In this document: piece after piece, positions 35,468 through 42,961 of the stretch
Layout of the letters: each line of letters opens with the position of its first letter
Position numbering within the stretch: the first letter of the stretch is position 1
Assembly (NCBI RefSeq): GCF_023806485.1
Contig: NZ_JAMSLR010000009.1
Coordinates: 1 to 64,000, forward strand
From: Thermalbibacter longus
Lineage (GTDB): Bacteria; Chloroflexota; Chloroflexia; Thermomicrobiales; Thermomicrobiaceae
DNA: 64,000 nt
Direction: 5' to 3'
Position numbers and translations under genes: made by a program
The notes under the pieces: model-generated
Told to the model about the DNA's origin: nothing
What the model saw: the letters and a program-made list of their open reading frames with translations, nothing else
Databases searched by the model: none

Positions 35468-36484
35468 TTAGCTCGTGCTGGCCAGCGCCTGCACGATCGT
35501 CTCGACGTTGGAGCGCACCATACCCACGTGAGTGCCGGCCGGCGTGCCGGGGTCGCCGAGCGCGTCGGAATAGAGCTGGCCGCCGATCCTTACCGCGAAG
35601 CCACGAGCGCGGACTGCTTCCTGTACTGCCTCGATGAAGCGAGGTGGCACCGAGGTCTCGACGAAGATCGCCGGGATGCGTCGCTCCACGATCAGATCGG
35701 CCAGCGCCTGCACGTCGGCGACTCCGGCCTCGGCTGTGGTACTCACGCCCTGGAGCCCGTAGACCTCGAAGCCGTAGGCACGGGCGAAGTAGCCGAAGGC
35801 GTCGTGGGCGGTGATCAGCACGCGCCGCTCGGGCGGGATCTTCGCGATCTCCTGGCGAACCCAGCGGTCGAGCTCGCCCAGTTCGGCCAGGTACCGCTCG
35901 GCGTTCGCCTGGTAGACGGCGGTGTGGGTCGGGTCGACTGTGATCAGCCCGTCGCGGACGGCCTCGACCGCGATCATCCAGAGTCGGACATCGAACCAGA
36001 CGTGTGGGTCGTACGCGCCTTCGAACTCAGGTGGCTTGCGCAGGAGCGAAGGGTCGATCCGCTCGGCAATCGCGACGGTCGGCACCCGCTCGCTGACGCG
36101 GGCGAGCACGTGGCTCATCTTCCCCTCGAGGTGGAGTCCGTTGTAGAAGATGATGTCCGCGCTGGCCAGACGGAGAACGTCACCCTCGCTGGCCTTGTAG
36201 AGGTGCGGGTCGATGCCCGGCCCCATCAGCGTCACGATCTCGACCCGGTCGCCGCCAACCTCGCGGACGGCGTCGGCCACGATGGTAGTGGTCGCCACCA
36301 CGCGCACCTGCCGGGTGGCGATGTCGCCGGTTTGGCCGGCGACCGGACGGCATGCGGCGAGCGGTCCGCTGACCGCCAGGATGAGGAAGCCGAGCAAGAT
36401 AAACGGCAAGCGGCGTGCCCGATCCCCCGCTGCCCCAGCCCGCACATGCTTAGGTTGCCATGCCAGCCGCATACGCCCGCCCAC
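35468..36484 (-). CDS. Metal ABC transporter substrate-binding lipoprotein (TroA/MntA type)
   Basis: A 338-aa cluster A-I binding protein. An N-terminal hydrophobic segment (LPFILLGFLILAVSGPLAAC) ends in a lipobox, so it is membrane-anchored by lipid. Metal ligands expected for TroA/MntA are visible: His in GPGIDPHLYKASEGD, His in YDPHVWFDVRLW, His in ITAHDAFGYFARAYG and the C-terminal Asp in LYSDALGDPGTP. The His-rich loop of ZnuA is absent, which favours Mn or Fe over Zn. GTG 36484 has GAGG five bases upstream; ATG 36472 is an alternative. First gene of the operon. Confidence 0.88.
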   Translation of the reverse strand: MGGRMRLAWQPKHVRAGAAGDRARRLPFILLGFLILAVSGPLAACRPVAGQTGDIATRQVRVVATTTIVADAVREVGGDRVEIVTLMGPGIDPHLYKASEGDVLRLASADIIFYNGLHLEGKMSHVLARVSERVPTVAIAERIDPSLLRKPPEFEGAYDPHVWFDVRLWMIAVEAVRDGLITVDPTHTAVYQANAERYLAELGELDRWVRQEIAKIPPERRVLITAHDAFGYFARAYGFEVYGLQGVSTTAEAGVADVQALADLIVERRIPAIFVETSVPPRFIEAVQEAVRARGFAVRIGGQLYSDALGDPGTPAGTHVGMVRSNVETIVQALASTS

Positions 36485-36621
36485 TTTTTCCTCAAAGGAG
36501 ACCCGATCCGTTCGGCCCACCCGACGCCTCGCCGGTCTTGCCTGTCACCAGCCTCATGAGCTCGCCTTCGGGGTCTACCTTGCTCCTGAACGCTATGCAC
36601 GGATCCGCTCGACGGCACCAA

Positions 36622-36675
36622 TTAGCTATCGCTAAATTCTGACTTCAGGATAGCTACTCGCGCTGCCCTTGTCAA
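36622..36675 (-). promoter_or_regulatory. Promoter with overlapping DtxR/MntR-like operator for the metal transporter
   Basis: On the minus strand, TTGACA (36670-36675), a 17-base spacer and TATCCT (36647-36652) make a good sigma-A promoter reading into the metal operon. The predicted start is near 36640. Just downstream is the palindrome TTAGC-tatc-GCTAA (36622-36635), similar in layout to DtxR/MntR/IdeR boxes. An 8-base inverted pair, TAGCTATC (36623-36630) and GATAGCTA (36649-36656), brackets the start site and overlaps the -10. This suggests metal-dependent repression by a DtxR-family protein encoded outside the window or by the permease tails. Confidence 0.6.
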
Positions 36676-36797
36676 CCCTGCTTTCGGCCGGGCCAGCTCA
36701 CAGCCGCGCCGGCGCGCTTGACCGGTGAGGACTGCAGCAGGTAGCCTCTGGGCGGCGAGCGTGACGGGTGGAGATGGTGAGGGGCTGGGGCGGTACG
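36676..36797. other. Remaining spacer between metal operon and dCTP deaminase-like gene
   Basis: Together with the promoter/operator element this completes the roughly 310-base divergent gap from 36485 to 36797. Apart from that element I see no gene, RNA or repeat. GGGGCGG a few bases before ATG 36798 may serve as a ribosome binding site for the plus-strand gene. Confidence 0.3.
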
Positions 36798-37352
36798 ATG
36801 ACGGAGCAGCTCGGAAACGGCGACCTCGGGGGAGTGCTGAGCCGGGAGCAGATCCAGACCTTGCTTCGGCGCGACCCGCCGCTCGTCTCTGGCATGCCGG
36901 ACCCGGAGATGCAGCTACAGCCGAACGGTGTCGATCTCACTGTGGCATCGGTCGCGCGCTTCAGCGGGGCCGGCGCGGTGACAGTGGATAATGCCGGCCG
37001 ACGCCTGCCAGGAACCGAGTTGCTGCCGCCTGATGCCTCGGGCCGCTGGACACTCGCGCCCGGGCCCTATCTGGTGCGCTTCAGCGAGACCGTCAATCTT
37101 CCCGCGAGCTGCATGGCATACGCCCGGCCGCGGTCGAGCCTCCTGCGCTGTGGCGCTGCGCTGCACACCGCGGTCTGGGACGCTGGCTACTCCGGCCAGG
37201 GTGTGGCGCTCCTAGTGGTCTACAACCCGGACGGCTTCGTGCTCGAGCAGCGCGCGCGGATCGTGCAGCTCGTGTTCCACTGGCTGGGCCAGCCGGCCGC
37301 CGAAGGTTACCGGGGCGCCTACCAGGGAGAGACCGGCCAGCCAGCCCCCTGA
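36798..37352 (+). CDS. dCTP deaminase/dUTPase-family protein
   Basis: A 184-aa trimeric-dUTPase-fold protein. Recognisable are the N-terminal LSREQIQTLLRRDPPLV, QPNGVDLTVASVARF, YARPRSSLLRCGAALHTAVWDAGYSGQG (motif with Arg-Ser-Ser nucleotide contacts and the substrate-binding region), VVYNPDGFVLEQRARIVQLVF and a C-terminal GYRGAYQ. It is closer to archaeal/bacterial dCTP deaminase-like dUTPases than to short dUTPase. Which of dCTP deamination or dUTP hydrolysis it performs cannot be read from sequence. ATG 36798 is preferred; earlier starts at 36768 and 36774 are possible. Confidence 0.8.
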   Translation: MTEQLGNGDLGGVLSREQIQTLLRRDPPLVSGMPDPEMQLQPNGVDLTVASVARFSGAGAVTVDNAGRRLPGTELLPPDASGRWTLAPGPYLVRFSETVNLPASCMAYARPRSSLLRCGAALHTAVWDAGYSGQGVALLVVYNPDGFVLEQRARIVQLVFHWLGQPAAEGYRGAYQGETGQPAP

Positions 37353-37493
37353 TCGCTCAGGTCGACCAGGATGGTGCGAGGTGCGTGGTGGACCGGCACC
37401 CCTTCTCTGGAGAGGCCGGCTGGACGGCAGCTTGCGCGGCCGCTGGCGAGTCGACCATACTCGGGTGAGAAACGTCGAGCGCGGGAGGATCGG

Positions 37494-37772
37494 GTGAAGC
37501 TCGCTAAGCAGCTCGTGAAGCTCATGATGCGCCGGCGCTGGCAGCCGGTCGAAGTCGCTGCCGATGGGTACCGGCTCGAGGTGCGGCCATACCACGGCAA
37601 GATCGAGGCAGGGTTCGTCCTCTGGCGGGCAGGCGAAGACGGACGCCTGCAACCTGTTGCCAGCGGCCACACCGAAAACGGCTACCTGCTAACCGCCGAA
37701 GGCTTCCGGCTCGATCTCCCAGCGGAGACGGCTCGAGCGATCGAGCGACTGCTCCAGCGGGCGCCGCGCTGA
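37494..37772 (+). CDS. Small hypothetical protein
   Basis: A 92-aa protein: a basic N-terminal helix (VKLAKQLVKLMMRRRW), then several beta strands (YRLEVRPYHGKIEAGFVLWRAGE and GYLLTAEGFRLDLP) and a short C-terminal helix. GTG 37494 has GGGAGGATCGG upstream and is preferred over the in-frame start at 37371. No family recognised. It follows the dCTP deaminase-like gene by about 140 bases and converges on the ABM gene. Confidence 0.55.
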   Translation: MKLAKQLVKLMMRRRWQPVEVAADGYRLEVRPYHGKIEAGFVLWRAGEDGRLQPVASGHTENGYLLTAEGFRLDLPAETARAIERLLQRAPR

Positions 37773-37884
37773 GCGGGCGGGGTGTCGCCTGCGACGGTGA
37801 AGCCAACGCTGGAACAGGCCGGGGCGAGCGCGGAGTCATCGAGGGGTGAGCGCGCTCGCCCGGCCCGCCGGGGTTCGGGGCCGG

Positions 37885-38181
37885 CTAGTCCTGGGCGATG
37901 ATCTCGCCGTCTTCCCAGGTCGGATCCTCGGCCAGATGCTCGCGCAGCCGCCGGTACCACCGATCCTGTTCCGGATCGGCGGCGTTGGCGTAGTAGCTGT
38001 CGCGGTCCTGGAAGACGGCGACCATGATCATCTGGTCGGGCTCCTTCTCCGAGCGAAAGAGGTAGCCCGCCAGGGCGCCTTTCACCTTCGGTCTCCGTTC
38101 CCGATTCCACTCCTCCATCAGGCTGATGAGCGCCTGCTCATGCCCTGGCATCACACGCACGTGAGCGACGGTCCCGAACAT
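37885..38181 (-). CDS. ABM (antibiotic biosynthesis monooxygenase-like) domain protein
   Basis: A 98-aa dimeric alpha/beta barrel protein: FGTVAHVRVMPGHEQALISLMEEW, a GALAGYLFRSEKEPDQMIMVAVFQDRDSYYANA core and acidic C-terminus. Such domains occur in heme-degrading IsdG-like enzymes, quinol monooxygenases and many uncharacterised proteins; the heme-ligand pattern is not evident. ATG 38181 has GGAGAGGAG upstream. Expression is likely from the promoter at 38283-38310, which contains a 17-base palindrome, so the gene seems individually regulated. Confidence 0.75.
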   Translation of the reverse strand: MFGTVAHVRVMPGHEQALISLMEEWNRERRPKVKGALAGYLFRSEKEPDQMIMVAVFQDRDSYYANAADPEQDRWYRRLREHLAEDPTWEDGEIIAQD

Positions 38182-38279
38182 CGCTTTCTCCTCTCCAAAG
38201 CGGTGGTCCATGGAGTTCCTCTTGCCCGCCGTGCTGCAGCCGGCAAGCATCTCGCCGAGGGATAGAGAAGCGCGCTACA

Positions 38280-38310
38280 TGCAGCATAATGCTGCAGGAG
38301 GCGAAGTCAA
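38280..38310 (-). promoter_or_regulatory. Promoter with 17-bp palindromic operator upstream of the ABM gene
   Basis: On the minus strand, TTGACT (38305-38310), 16 bases, TATGCT (38283-38288). The -10 is embedded in the perfect palindrome TGCAGCAT-A-ATGCTGCA (38280-38296). A dimeric repressor bound there would block the promoter. The predicted start lies about 95 bases before ATG 38181. I do not recognise the cognate regulator. Confidence 0.6.
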
Positions 38311-38544
38311 CCATCACTTTTACCAGAAGGTGAACGAACTTGATCATTGATCCGAATGTTAGTCCAATGGATATATATGAATCTGAATCCGCTGGATTAT
38401 ATCCGGGAAGAACATCCGAAATTTGTGCAGGGGTGAACAATCATTCACCTCTACACAATTCTCAGCATAGTGACTGCGTGACTCCGGGTGTACGCTCCGC
38501 TGACGAGTGGAATCGGCCGGTCACGGAGGCCAACCTCTCTGCCC
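38311..38544. other. AT-richer intergenic stretch with hairpin
   Basis: Between the ABM promoter and the SDR stop codon lies about 230 bases markedly richer in A/T than the rest of the window. It has no plausible gene. A compound stem is visible: TTGTG (38423-38427) with CACAA (38454-38458) enclosing GGTGAA (38432-38437) and TTCACC (38444-38449), with a 6-base loop. The sequence GGTGAAC also occurs near 38324. The stem could act in 3' end formation of the SDR transcript, but no T-run follows on the minus strand. Confidence 0.35.
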
Positions 38545-39333
38545 CTACCACAGGCTACGGATCATCCCGCCGTCCACCTGGAGCGTCGCTCCGGTGATGT
38601 AGCTCGCGCGCTCGGACGCGAGGAAGACGACTGCGTCGGCGAACTCCTCCGGCTCGCCGTAGCGCCGGAGCGGGATCTGGGCCAGCATGCTCTGGCGGAC
38701 CGTCTCGACATCGACCCCTAGCCGGGCCGCGTTGGCCTGGTCGAGCTGGACGATCCGCTCGGTGGCGATCCGGCCCGGCACCACGTTGTTGACGCGGATA
38801 TTGTCGGGCGCGAGCTCATCTGCCAGCGTCTTCGCCAGGGCAGCGACTCCGGCGCGGAAGACGTTCGAGAGGATCAGGTTGGAGATCGGCTGCTTGATCG
38901 AGGAGGAGGTCATCGTGATGACGACGCCCCCGCCGCGCTGGCGCATCGAGGGCAAGGCGGCCCGGATCAACCGGATGGCGCTGAGCAGGGTCAGCTCGTA
39001 CCCGGCCTGCCAGGCCGCGTCGTCGAAATCATCGAACCGGCCGGCCGGCGGGCCGCCGGCGTTGGTGATCAGGATGTCGATCCCACCGAACTGGTCGACC
39101 GTTCGCTGGACAAGGTTCGCGATATCCTCGGCCCGCGTGAGGTCGGCGGCTAGGGCCAGAACCTCGGCGCCGAGCCGGCGGGCTTCCTCGGCGGTGGACT
39201 CGATGGCGTCGAGTCTCCGGCTGCAGATGGCGAGGCGCGCGCCCTCCCGAGCGAAGGCCAGCGCTACCGCCTTACCCAGCCCCTGGCTCGCAGCCGGCAC
39301 CAGAGCCACCTTGCCCCGCAGTCCTAGATCCAT
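38545..39333 (-). CDS. SDR-family protein lacking the YxxxK catalytic pair
   Basis: A 262-aa short-chain dehydrogenase/reductase relative. The cofactor motif is ALVPAASQGLGKAVALAFA, with ADLT, NAGGPPAGRF and VNNVVPGRIATERI typical of FabG-like SDRs. The catalytic Ser region MTSSSIKQPIS is present, but the position of YxxxK reads NLILSNVFRAGVAAL, with neither Tyr nor Lys. A subgroup of SDRs has this change, so it is probably not a sequencing error. Activity as a classical reductase is therefore doubtful. Start supported by GAGAGGAG upstream of ATG 39333. Confidence 0.82.
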   Translation of the reverse strand: MDLGLRGKVALVPAASQGLGKAVALAFAREGARLAICSRRLDAIESTAEEARRLGAEVLALAADLTRAEDIANLVQRTVDQFGGIDILITNAGGPPAGRFDDFDDAAWQAGYELTLLSAIRLIRAALPSMRQRGGGVVITMTSSSIKQPISNLILSNVFRAGVAALAKTLADELAPDNIRVNNVVPGRIATERIVQLDQANAARLGVDVETVRQSMLAQIPLRRYGEPEEFADAVVFLASERASYITGATLQVDGGMIRSLW

Positions 39334-39422
39334 CGCCAGCTCCTCTCTCCCTCGAGCGCCGGTCTGATCCGTCCTGTGGCGATTATCGATATGGGCTCAC
39401 CGGCTGGCAACCGGAGGCCGCG

Positions 39423-39863
39423 TCAGCAGTTGCGCCGAAGGAAGAGCAGGATCCGCTCGAGAGCGTCGTCGGCCCATGCCGAGGCGAGGAGCCGGCAGCC
39501 GGTCTCGGGAACCGGCAGCGTGCTGAGGATCGTTGGTTCTCGGCAAACCCAGAAGAATTGCTGTACGTTCTCCAGATCGGCTCGGCCGAGGGGAGACGCC
39601 AGCACAAACTTCCGTCCCGTGTGCCCGCGCAGTGCCGCCTCGCAAAGCTTGTAGCGGATGTGCCGATCCACGCACTGCCAGGCGCTGAGCTTGAGCGGCC
39701 GAACAAAGAAGAGCCAGCACGGCTCGTTCAGCGTCGGTACCAGTAATCCGGTCCGTGTTCGCCCAAGTAACGGTAGGACATCTGCCGTGTGATCCCGACC
39801 CATTGCCCGCCGACGTGGGGCCGCTCGACGACTTCGGCCCGGCCGCGCGAGGACTCTCTGCAT
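39423..39863 (-). pseudogene. Frame-disrupted hypothetical gene
   Basis: Reading on the minus strand, protein-like sequence changes frame. From about 39850 to 39731 the coding-like frame gives VVERPHVGGQWVGITRQMSY and a following YLGEHGPDYWYRR ending in a stop at 39728. From about 39735 down to 39423 another frame gives NEPCWLFFVRPLKLSAW, RYKLCEAALRGHTGRKFVL and ADDALERILLFLRRNC. Both pieces have GC-rich third positions, unlike their alternative frames, which implies one or more frameshifts near 39730. The first piece has no start codon of its own. It lies directly after the GH172 gene. Family unknown; decay and assembly error are both possible. Confidence 0.5.
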
Positions 39864-39881
39864 ACCCAGCCGGTTCGATCC

Positions 39882-40946
39882 TCACGCGTCCGGGCGGGGC
39901 AGGCGGGCTTGGACCGGCAGCAACGGGGGAAACGGTCTGTGCGGCTCCGCCTGGTACCAGTAGGCGGTGCTGGAGTAGTCGTCGCAGCGCCGGTTGGCGT
40001 GCCCATGCTCGATGGTCACGCGGATCGACTTCTGGAAGTGGATCGGGTCTTCGATATGGTAACGGTAGAGCGAGATCTTGCCGCTCCAGTTCGGCCCGCC
40101 GGGCATGGTGAGGCCGAAGTACGGCGACGCGAACGGCTCGCTCGGGCACCAGGCCAGGTTGAAGTAGTCCTCGGTTCCGGTGCCGTGCAGGCTCGGTGGC
40201 CAGGTTTCGCCGTCGATGAAGATCATCTCGTCTCCCTCGCCGTACCAGTTCGACCCCTCGATCTCGGTCAAGTTGTGGATGTCGAGGTGGCAACCAACGT
40301 AGTGTCCCCACCCTTCCGCTTCCAGGATCACGTAGTTGCCCTCGCCGCTCGCGTTCGTGCCGCCGAACTGGTACTCGTCGTGGCTCATGCCGGCCGGTGA
40401 GATCCCATCACAGGGGTTCTGCCGCCGCCACTGCGCGTGGAAGCGCCCGAGGTCATCCGCCAACCGCTCGTAGCTCTCGTAGTCGATGGCGAAGTACAAC
40501 CGCACTGGCTCTGCGGCGCACTCGCTGGTCACCTGTACGACGGCCCGGCTCGAGAACGGCATCGGGAAATAGCAGACCATCCCTCGCCCGTTCTGTGGCG
40601 CCATGGCGAGTGGCAATGAGGCAACGTTGCGTGTCTCGGCGTGGCCGAGGCCGAAGAAGTCGCCGAGTGGCACCTCGACGCTCGGGTGTGGCTCGCCGTC
40701 CCACCACATTCGGAGCACGCAGCGCCGCAGGTAGTGCGGTTCCTGGCAGGCGGACGTCATCCAGACGTGTGTGATGCAGCCAGCGCCCTTCGCTTCGAGC
40801 AGGGTCACGGTCTCGCCCGGTTGGATCCAGATGTAGTCCTGGTTCCCACCGCTACGGTCATAGCTAGAGGCTCGTCGGCTCCTAGCGCGGCGCAGGCGCG
40901 CCAGGCTGCGGAGCGGCCCTCCGATCGTGCCGTCGCTCTCTGTCAT
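39882..40946 (-). CDS. Glycoside hydrolase family 172 (DUF2961) protein
   Basis: A 354-aa DUF2961 protein. Family signatures seen: LLEAKGAGCITHVWMTSA, RMWWDGEPHPSVEVPLGDFFG, LPLAMAPQNGRGMVCYFPMPF, YEGEGDE-like GSNWYGEGDEMIFIDGE, and HGTGTEDYFNLAWCPSEPF. GH172 enzymes are alpha-fructo- or arabinofuranosidases built of jelly rolls forming multimers. There is no signal peptide, so it acts inside the cell if intact. ATG 40946 follows GGAGGAGCACGGCG; the upstream extension to 41060 has no homology. It is not accompanied by sugar transporters. Confidence 0.88.
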   Translation of the reverse strand: MTESDGTIGGPLRSLARLRRARSRRASSYDRSGGNQDYIWIQPGETVTLLEAKGAGCITHVWMTSACQEPHYLRRCVLRMWWDGEPHPSVEVPLGDFFGLGHAETRNVASLPLAMAPQNGRGMVCYFPMPFSSRAVVQVTSECAAEPVRLYFAIDYESYERLADDLGRFHAQWRRQNPCDGISPAGMSHDEYQFGGTNASGEGNYVILEAEGWGHYVGCHLDIHNLTEIEGSNWYGEGDEMIFIDGETWPPSLHGTGTEDYFNLAWCPSEPFASPYFGLTMPGGPNWSGKISLYRYHIEDPIHFQKSIRVTIEHGHANRRCDDYSSTAYWYQAEPHRPFPPLLPVQARLPRPDA

Positions 40947-41262
40947 CGCCGTGCTCCTCCCCCACTGGTTGTCGACGGAGCGGAGTCTCCTGCTAAGCTG
41001 GTGCCGTGTCAATGAGCGGTGCGCTCGAGGAGATCGCCGATGGAAACCGATGCGTCTCACGCCACACGTGTATCTGGTGGGCGCCGGCCCGGCGTTCGCC
41101 TTCAGGCGGTCAACCGATCCTGACGGCCAAGCAGACGTGCGGATCGCTGACCGATGACCGTCTGAAAGGACGCGGATGCCTATTCCCGACCTTGGGTGAG
41201 GTTGAGACCTCGGGGCAGGTTGCGAGTTCGAGGTCTGTTACAGTACGAGAGAGGAGACGTCG

Positions 41263-41634
41263 ATGGGCACAGTTCGACGCATCCAGCACGTCTCGATCAC
41301 GGCCCCGCTCGATGGAGTCGAGACGGCGCGGCAGTTCTACAGTGGCGTGCTGGGCTTCCGGGAGAAGCCGGTCCCGGAGACGCTGGCCGGGCTGAACATC
41401 CTGATCTGGTTCGACGTCGGCCCGGACGAGCTGCACGTTGTGGCCGAAGACGACCCCGGGCGGGGGCGCTCGCGGCGGCACCTCTGCTTCGAGGTCGAAG
41501 ACCTCGAAGCAGTGCGCGCGGCGCTTGAGCAGGCCGGCTACGAGCCGTACGACGCCGCGCCGATTCCCGGTCGCCCACGGTTCTTCTGCCGCGACCCCTT
41601 CGGAAACCTCCTCGAATTTATGGTCTTCGAGTGA
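41263..41634 (+). CDS. VOC-superfamily (glyoxalase/dioxygenase-like) protein
   Basis: A 123-aa single-module protein pair unit with two beta-alpha-beta-beta-beta repeats: RIQHVSITAPLDGVETARQFYSGVLGFREKP and HLCFEVEDLEAVRAALEQAGYE, ending in RFFCRDPFGNLLEFMVFE. Likely metal ligands are His (QHVSIT), His (RRHLCFEV) and Glu (LLEFMVFE). VOC proteins include glyoxalases, fosfomycin-resistance proteins and extradiol dioxygenases; the small size does not discriminate. GAGAGGAG precedes ATG 41263. It is monocistronic by position, upstream of the LIV-type cluster. Confidence 0.83.
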   Translation: MGTVRRIQHVSITAPLDGVETARQFYSGVLGFREKPVPETLAGLNILIWFDVGPDELHVVAEDDPGRGRSRRHLCFEVEDLEAVRAALEQAGYEPYDAAPIPGRPRFFCRDPFGNLLEFMVFE

Positions 41635-41846
41635 TCCGGGTCTGAGCGGGAGCTCGCCCTGATGCACCGGCGTCCGCCGGGCAGCGGTGGTGGCATCTGG
41701 TTCCCAGCCTGGCGTAGCGCGGGCGCGACGTGCCCGGTAGATCACTAGCCACCTCGGGAAAGACAGGGGCCACGGCGGCCCCGATTTCTTGTCTCGTCGG
41801 TACGGTACCTCGCGCGCATGCTTCAGGAGCACTGGCCGGAACACCT

Positions 41847-41939
41847 GCGACGTGCACACCGGCTAGCTGTGGCCGCGAGGGCGTAAGAACCGGCCCGCTG
41901 GGGCCGGTGCCCAGTGCGCCTTCTACCCGCGACGTGCAC
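41847..41939. repeat. 11-bp direct repeat flanking a hairpin
   Basis: GCGACGTGCAC occurs at 41847-41857 and again at 41929-41939, enclosing the stem-loop at 41889-41908. The repeat could be chance in GC-rich sequence or a pair of binding sites; no mobile-element gene is between them. Confidence 0.35.
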
Positions 41940-41965
41940 GGCTCGAGCCGGCCAGGCGCCGGGTC

Positions 41966-42012
41966 TTGACAAGCGTTCGATCCTCGATTACGATCATCGA
42001 TAATCGGTTATC
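41966..42012 (+). promoter_or_regulatory. Promoter and dyad operator of the 42-59.7 kb operon
   Basis: TTGACA (41966-41971), 17 bases, TACGAT (41989-41994): a full consensus -35 and four of six -10 positions. The predicted start near 42001 is covered by overlapping dyads: CGATTA (41985-41990) with TAATCG (42001-42006), and GATAA-tcgg-TTATC (41999-42012). A repressor at these dyads would occlude the -10 and start. The GntR/FCD regulator encoded at 49264-49992 inside the operon is the obvious candidate. The first gene starts about 90 bases downstream. Confidence 0.6.
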
Positions 42013-42091
42013 TATTCTCTCCGGCTAGCACTGAGATAGCCTTCCCGCCCGGCGGGGGCGGCGCGGCGTAGACAACGCGGCTGGAGGCGCG

Positions 42092-42961
42092 GTGAGCTGG
42101 AACCAGTTCGTCACGGTGACTCTCAACGGCCTGACGCTGGCCGCGCTCTATTTCCTGGTGGCGGTCGGGTTCACCCTGATCTTCGGCCTGATGCGGGTCG
42201 TCAACCTCGCCCACGGCTCGCTCTATCTCTTCGGTGGCTACGTAGGCTGGACGGTGGCCGACCGCACCGGGAGCTGGATTCTCGGTGCCCTGGCTGCGGC
42301 CGCCGTGGCTGCGGTCGCCGGTTTGGCCCTCCAGCAGGCGCTCCTGCGCCCAATCCAGGGGCAGGATCTCCGCGAGGCGCTCGTCACCATCGGAGTCTCG
42401 ATCGTGGCCGCCGACCTGATGCTCGCCCAGTGGGGCGGCTTCACCTACGGTTTCTCCCCGCCGGCAGCGATCAGCGGTGGTGCTCGGCTGCCGGTGCTCG
42501 GCATCGGCTACCCGAAATACCGGCTGTTCATCCTCGGCTTCGCCCTGGTCGTCGGGCTGGCGCTGTGGCTCCTGCTTACCCGCACCCGGCTGGGTATCAC
42601 GATCCGCGCCGCAATCGACGACCGCGACATGGTCTCGGCGGTCGGGGTCAATGTGCAGCGCCTGTTCGCGCTCATGTTCGCCTTCGGCGCCGCGCTGGCC
42701 GGGCTGGCGGGGGTGGTCGGCGGTTCGGCGCTCTCCATCGCCTCAGGCGAGGACGCTCGCTACTTGCTCGCATCGCTGATCGTGGTGATCATCGGCGGGA
42801 TGGGTAGCCTCGCTGGTACGGCGGTGGCCTCGCTGCTGGTCGCGCTGGTAGAGCAGTACAGCCTCGCGCTGTTTCCCACCTATGCCGCCATCGTCAGTTT
42901 CTTGCTGATGGTGCTCGTGCTTGCGTTGCGCCCCCAGGGACTCTTCGGGAGGCCGGCATGA
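42092..42961 (+). CDS. LIV-type ABC transporter permease (LivH-like)
   Basis: A 289-aa inner-membrane permease with about eight TM helices. It shows the LivH pattern: LYFLVAVGFTLIFGLMRVVNLAHGSLYLFGGYVG near the N-terminus and IGGMGSLAGTAVASLLVALVEQY near the C-terminus, with RTRLGITIRAAIDDRDMVSAVGVNV in between. It pairs with the LivM-like gene that starts inside its last codons (ATGA overlap). GTG 42092 follows GGAGGCGCG. Family substrates include branched-chain amino acids, amides, urea and aromatic acids; the neighbours here suggest an organic compound for catabolism. Confidence 0.93.
   Translation: MSWNQFVTVTLNGLTLAALYFLVAVGFTLIFGLMRVVNLAHGSLYLFGGYVGWTVADRTGSWILGALAAAAVAAVAGLALQQALLRPIQGQDLREALVTIGVSIVAADLMLAQWGGFTYGFSPPAAISGGARLPVLGIGYPKYRLFILGFALVVGLALWLLLTRTRLGITIRAAIDDRDMVSAVGVNVQRLFALMFAFGAALAGLAGVVGGSALSIASGEDARYLLASLIVVIIGGMGSLAGTAVASLLVALVEQYSLALFPTYAAIVSFLLMVLVLALRPQGLFGRPA

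Larger units (their letters stand above)
41635..42091 (+). other. Intergenic region preceding the catabolic island
   Basis: This 457-base gap contains no credible gene. It holds a GC hairpin ACCGGCCC-gctg-GGGCCGGT (41889-41908), which may end transcripts from the VOC gene, and an 11-base direct repeat GCGACGTGCAC at 41847-41857 and 41929-41939 flanking that hairpin. The promoter/operator of the downstream operon (41966-42012) follows. The rest shows no structure I can interpret. Confidence 0.45.

Noticed and set aside
35468-36484. Zinc-specific ZnuA
   Set aside because: The His-rich loop typical of ZnuA is absent and the ligand set resembles TroA/MntA; metal left open, Mn or Fe favoured.
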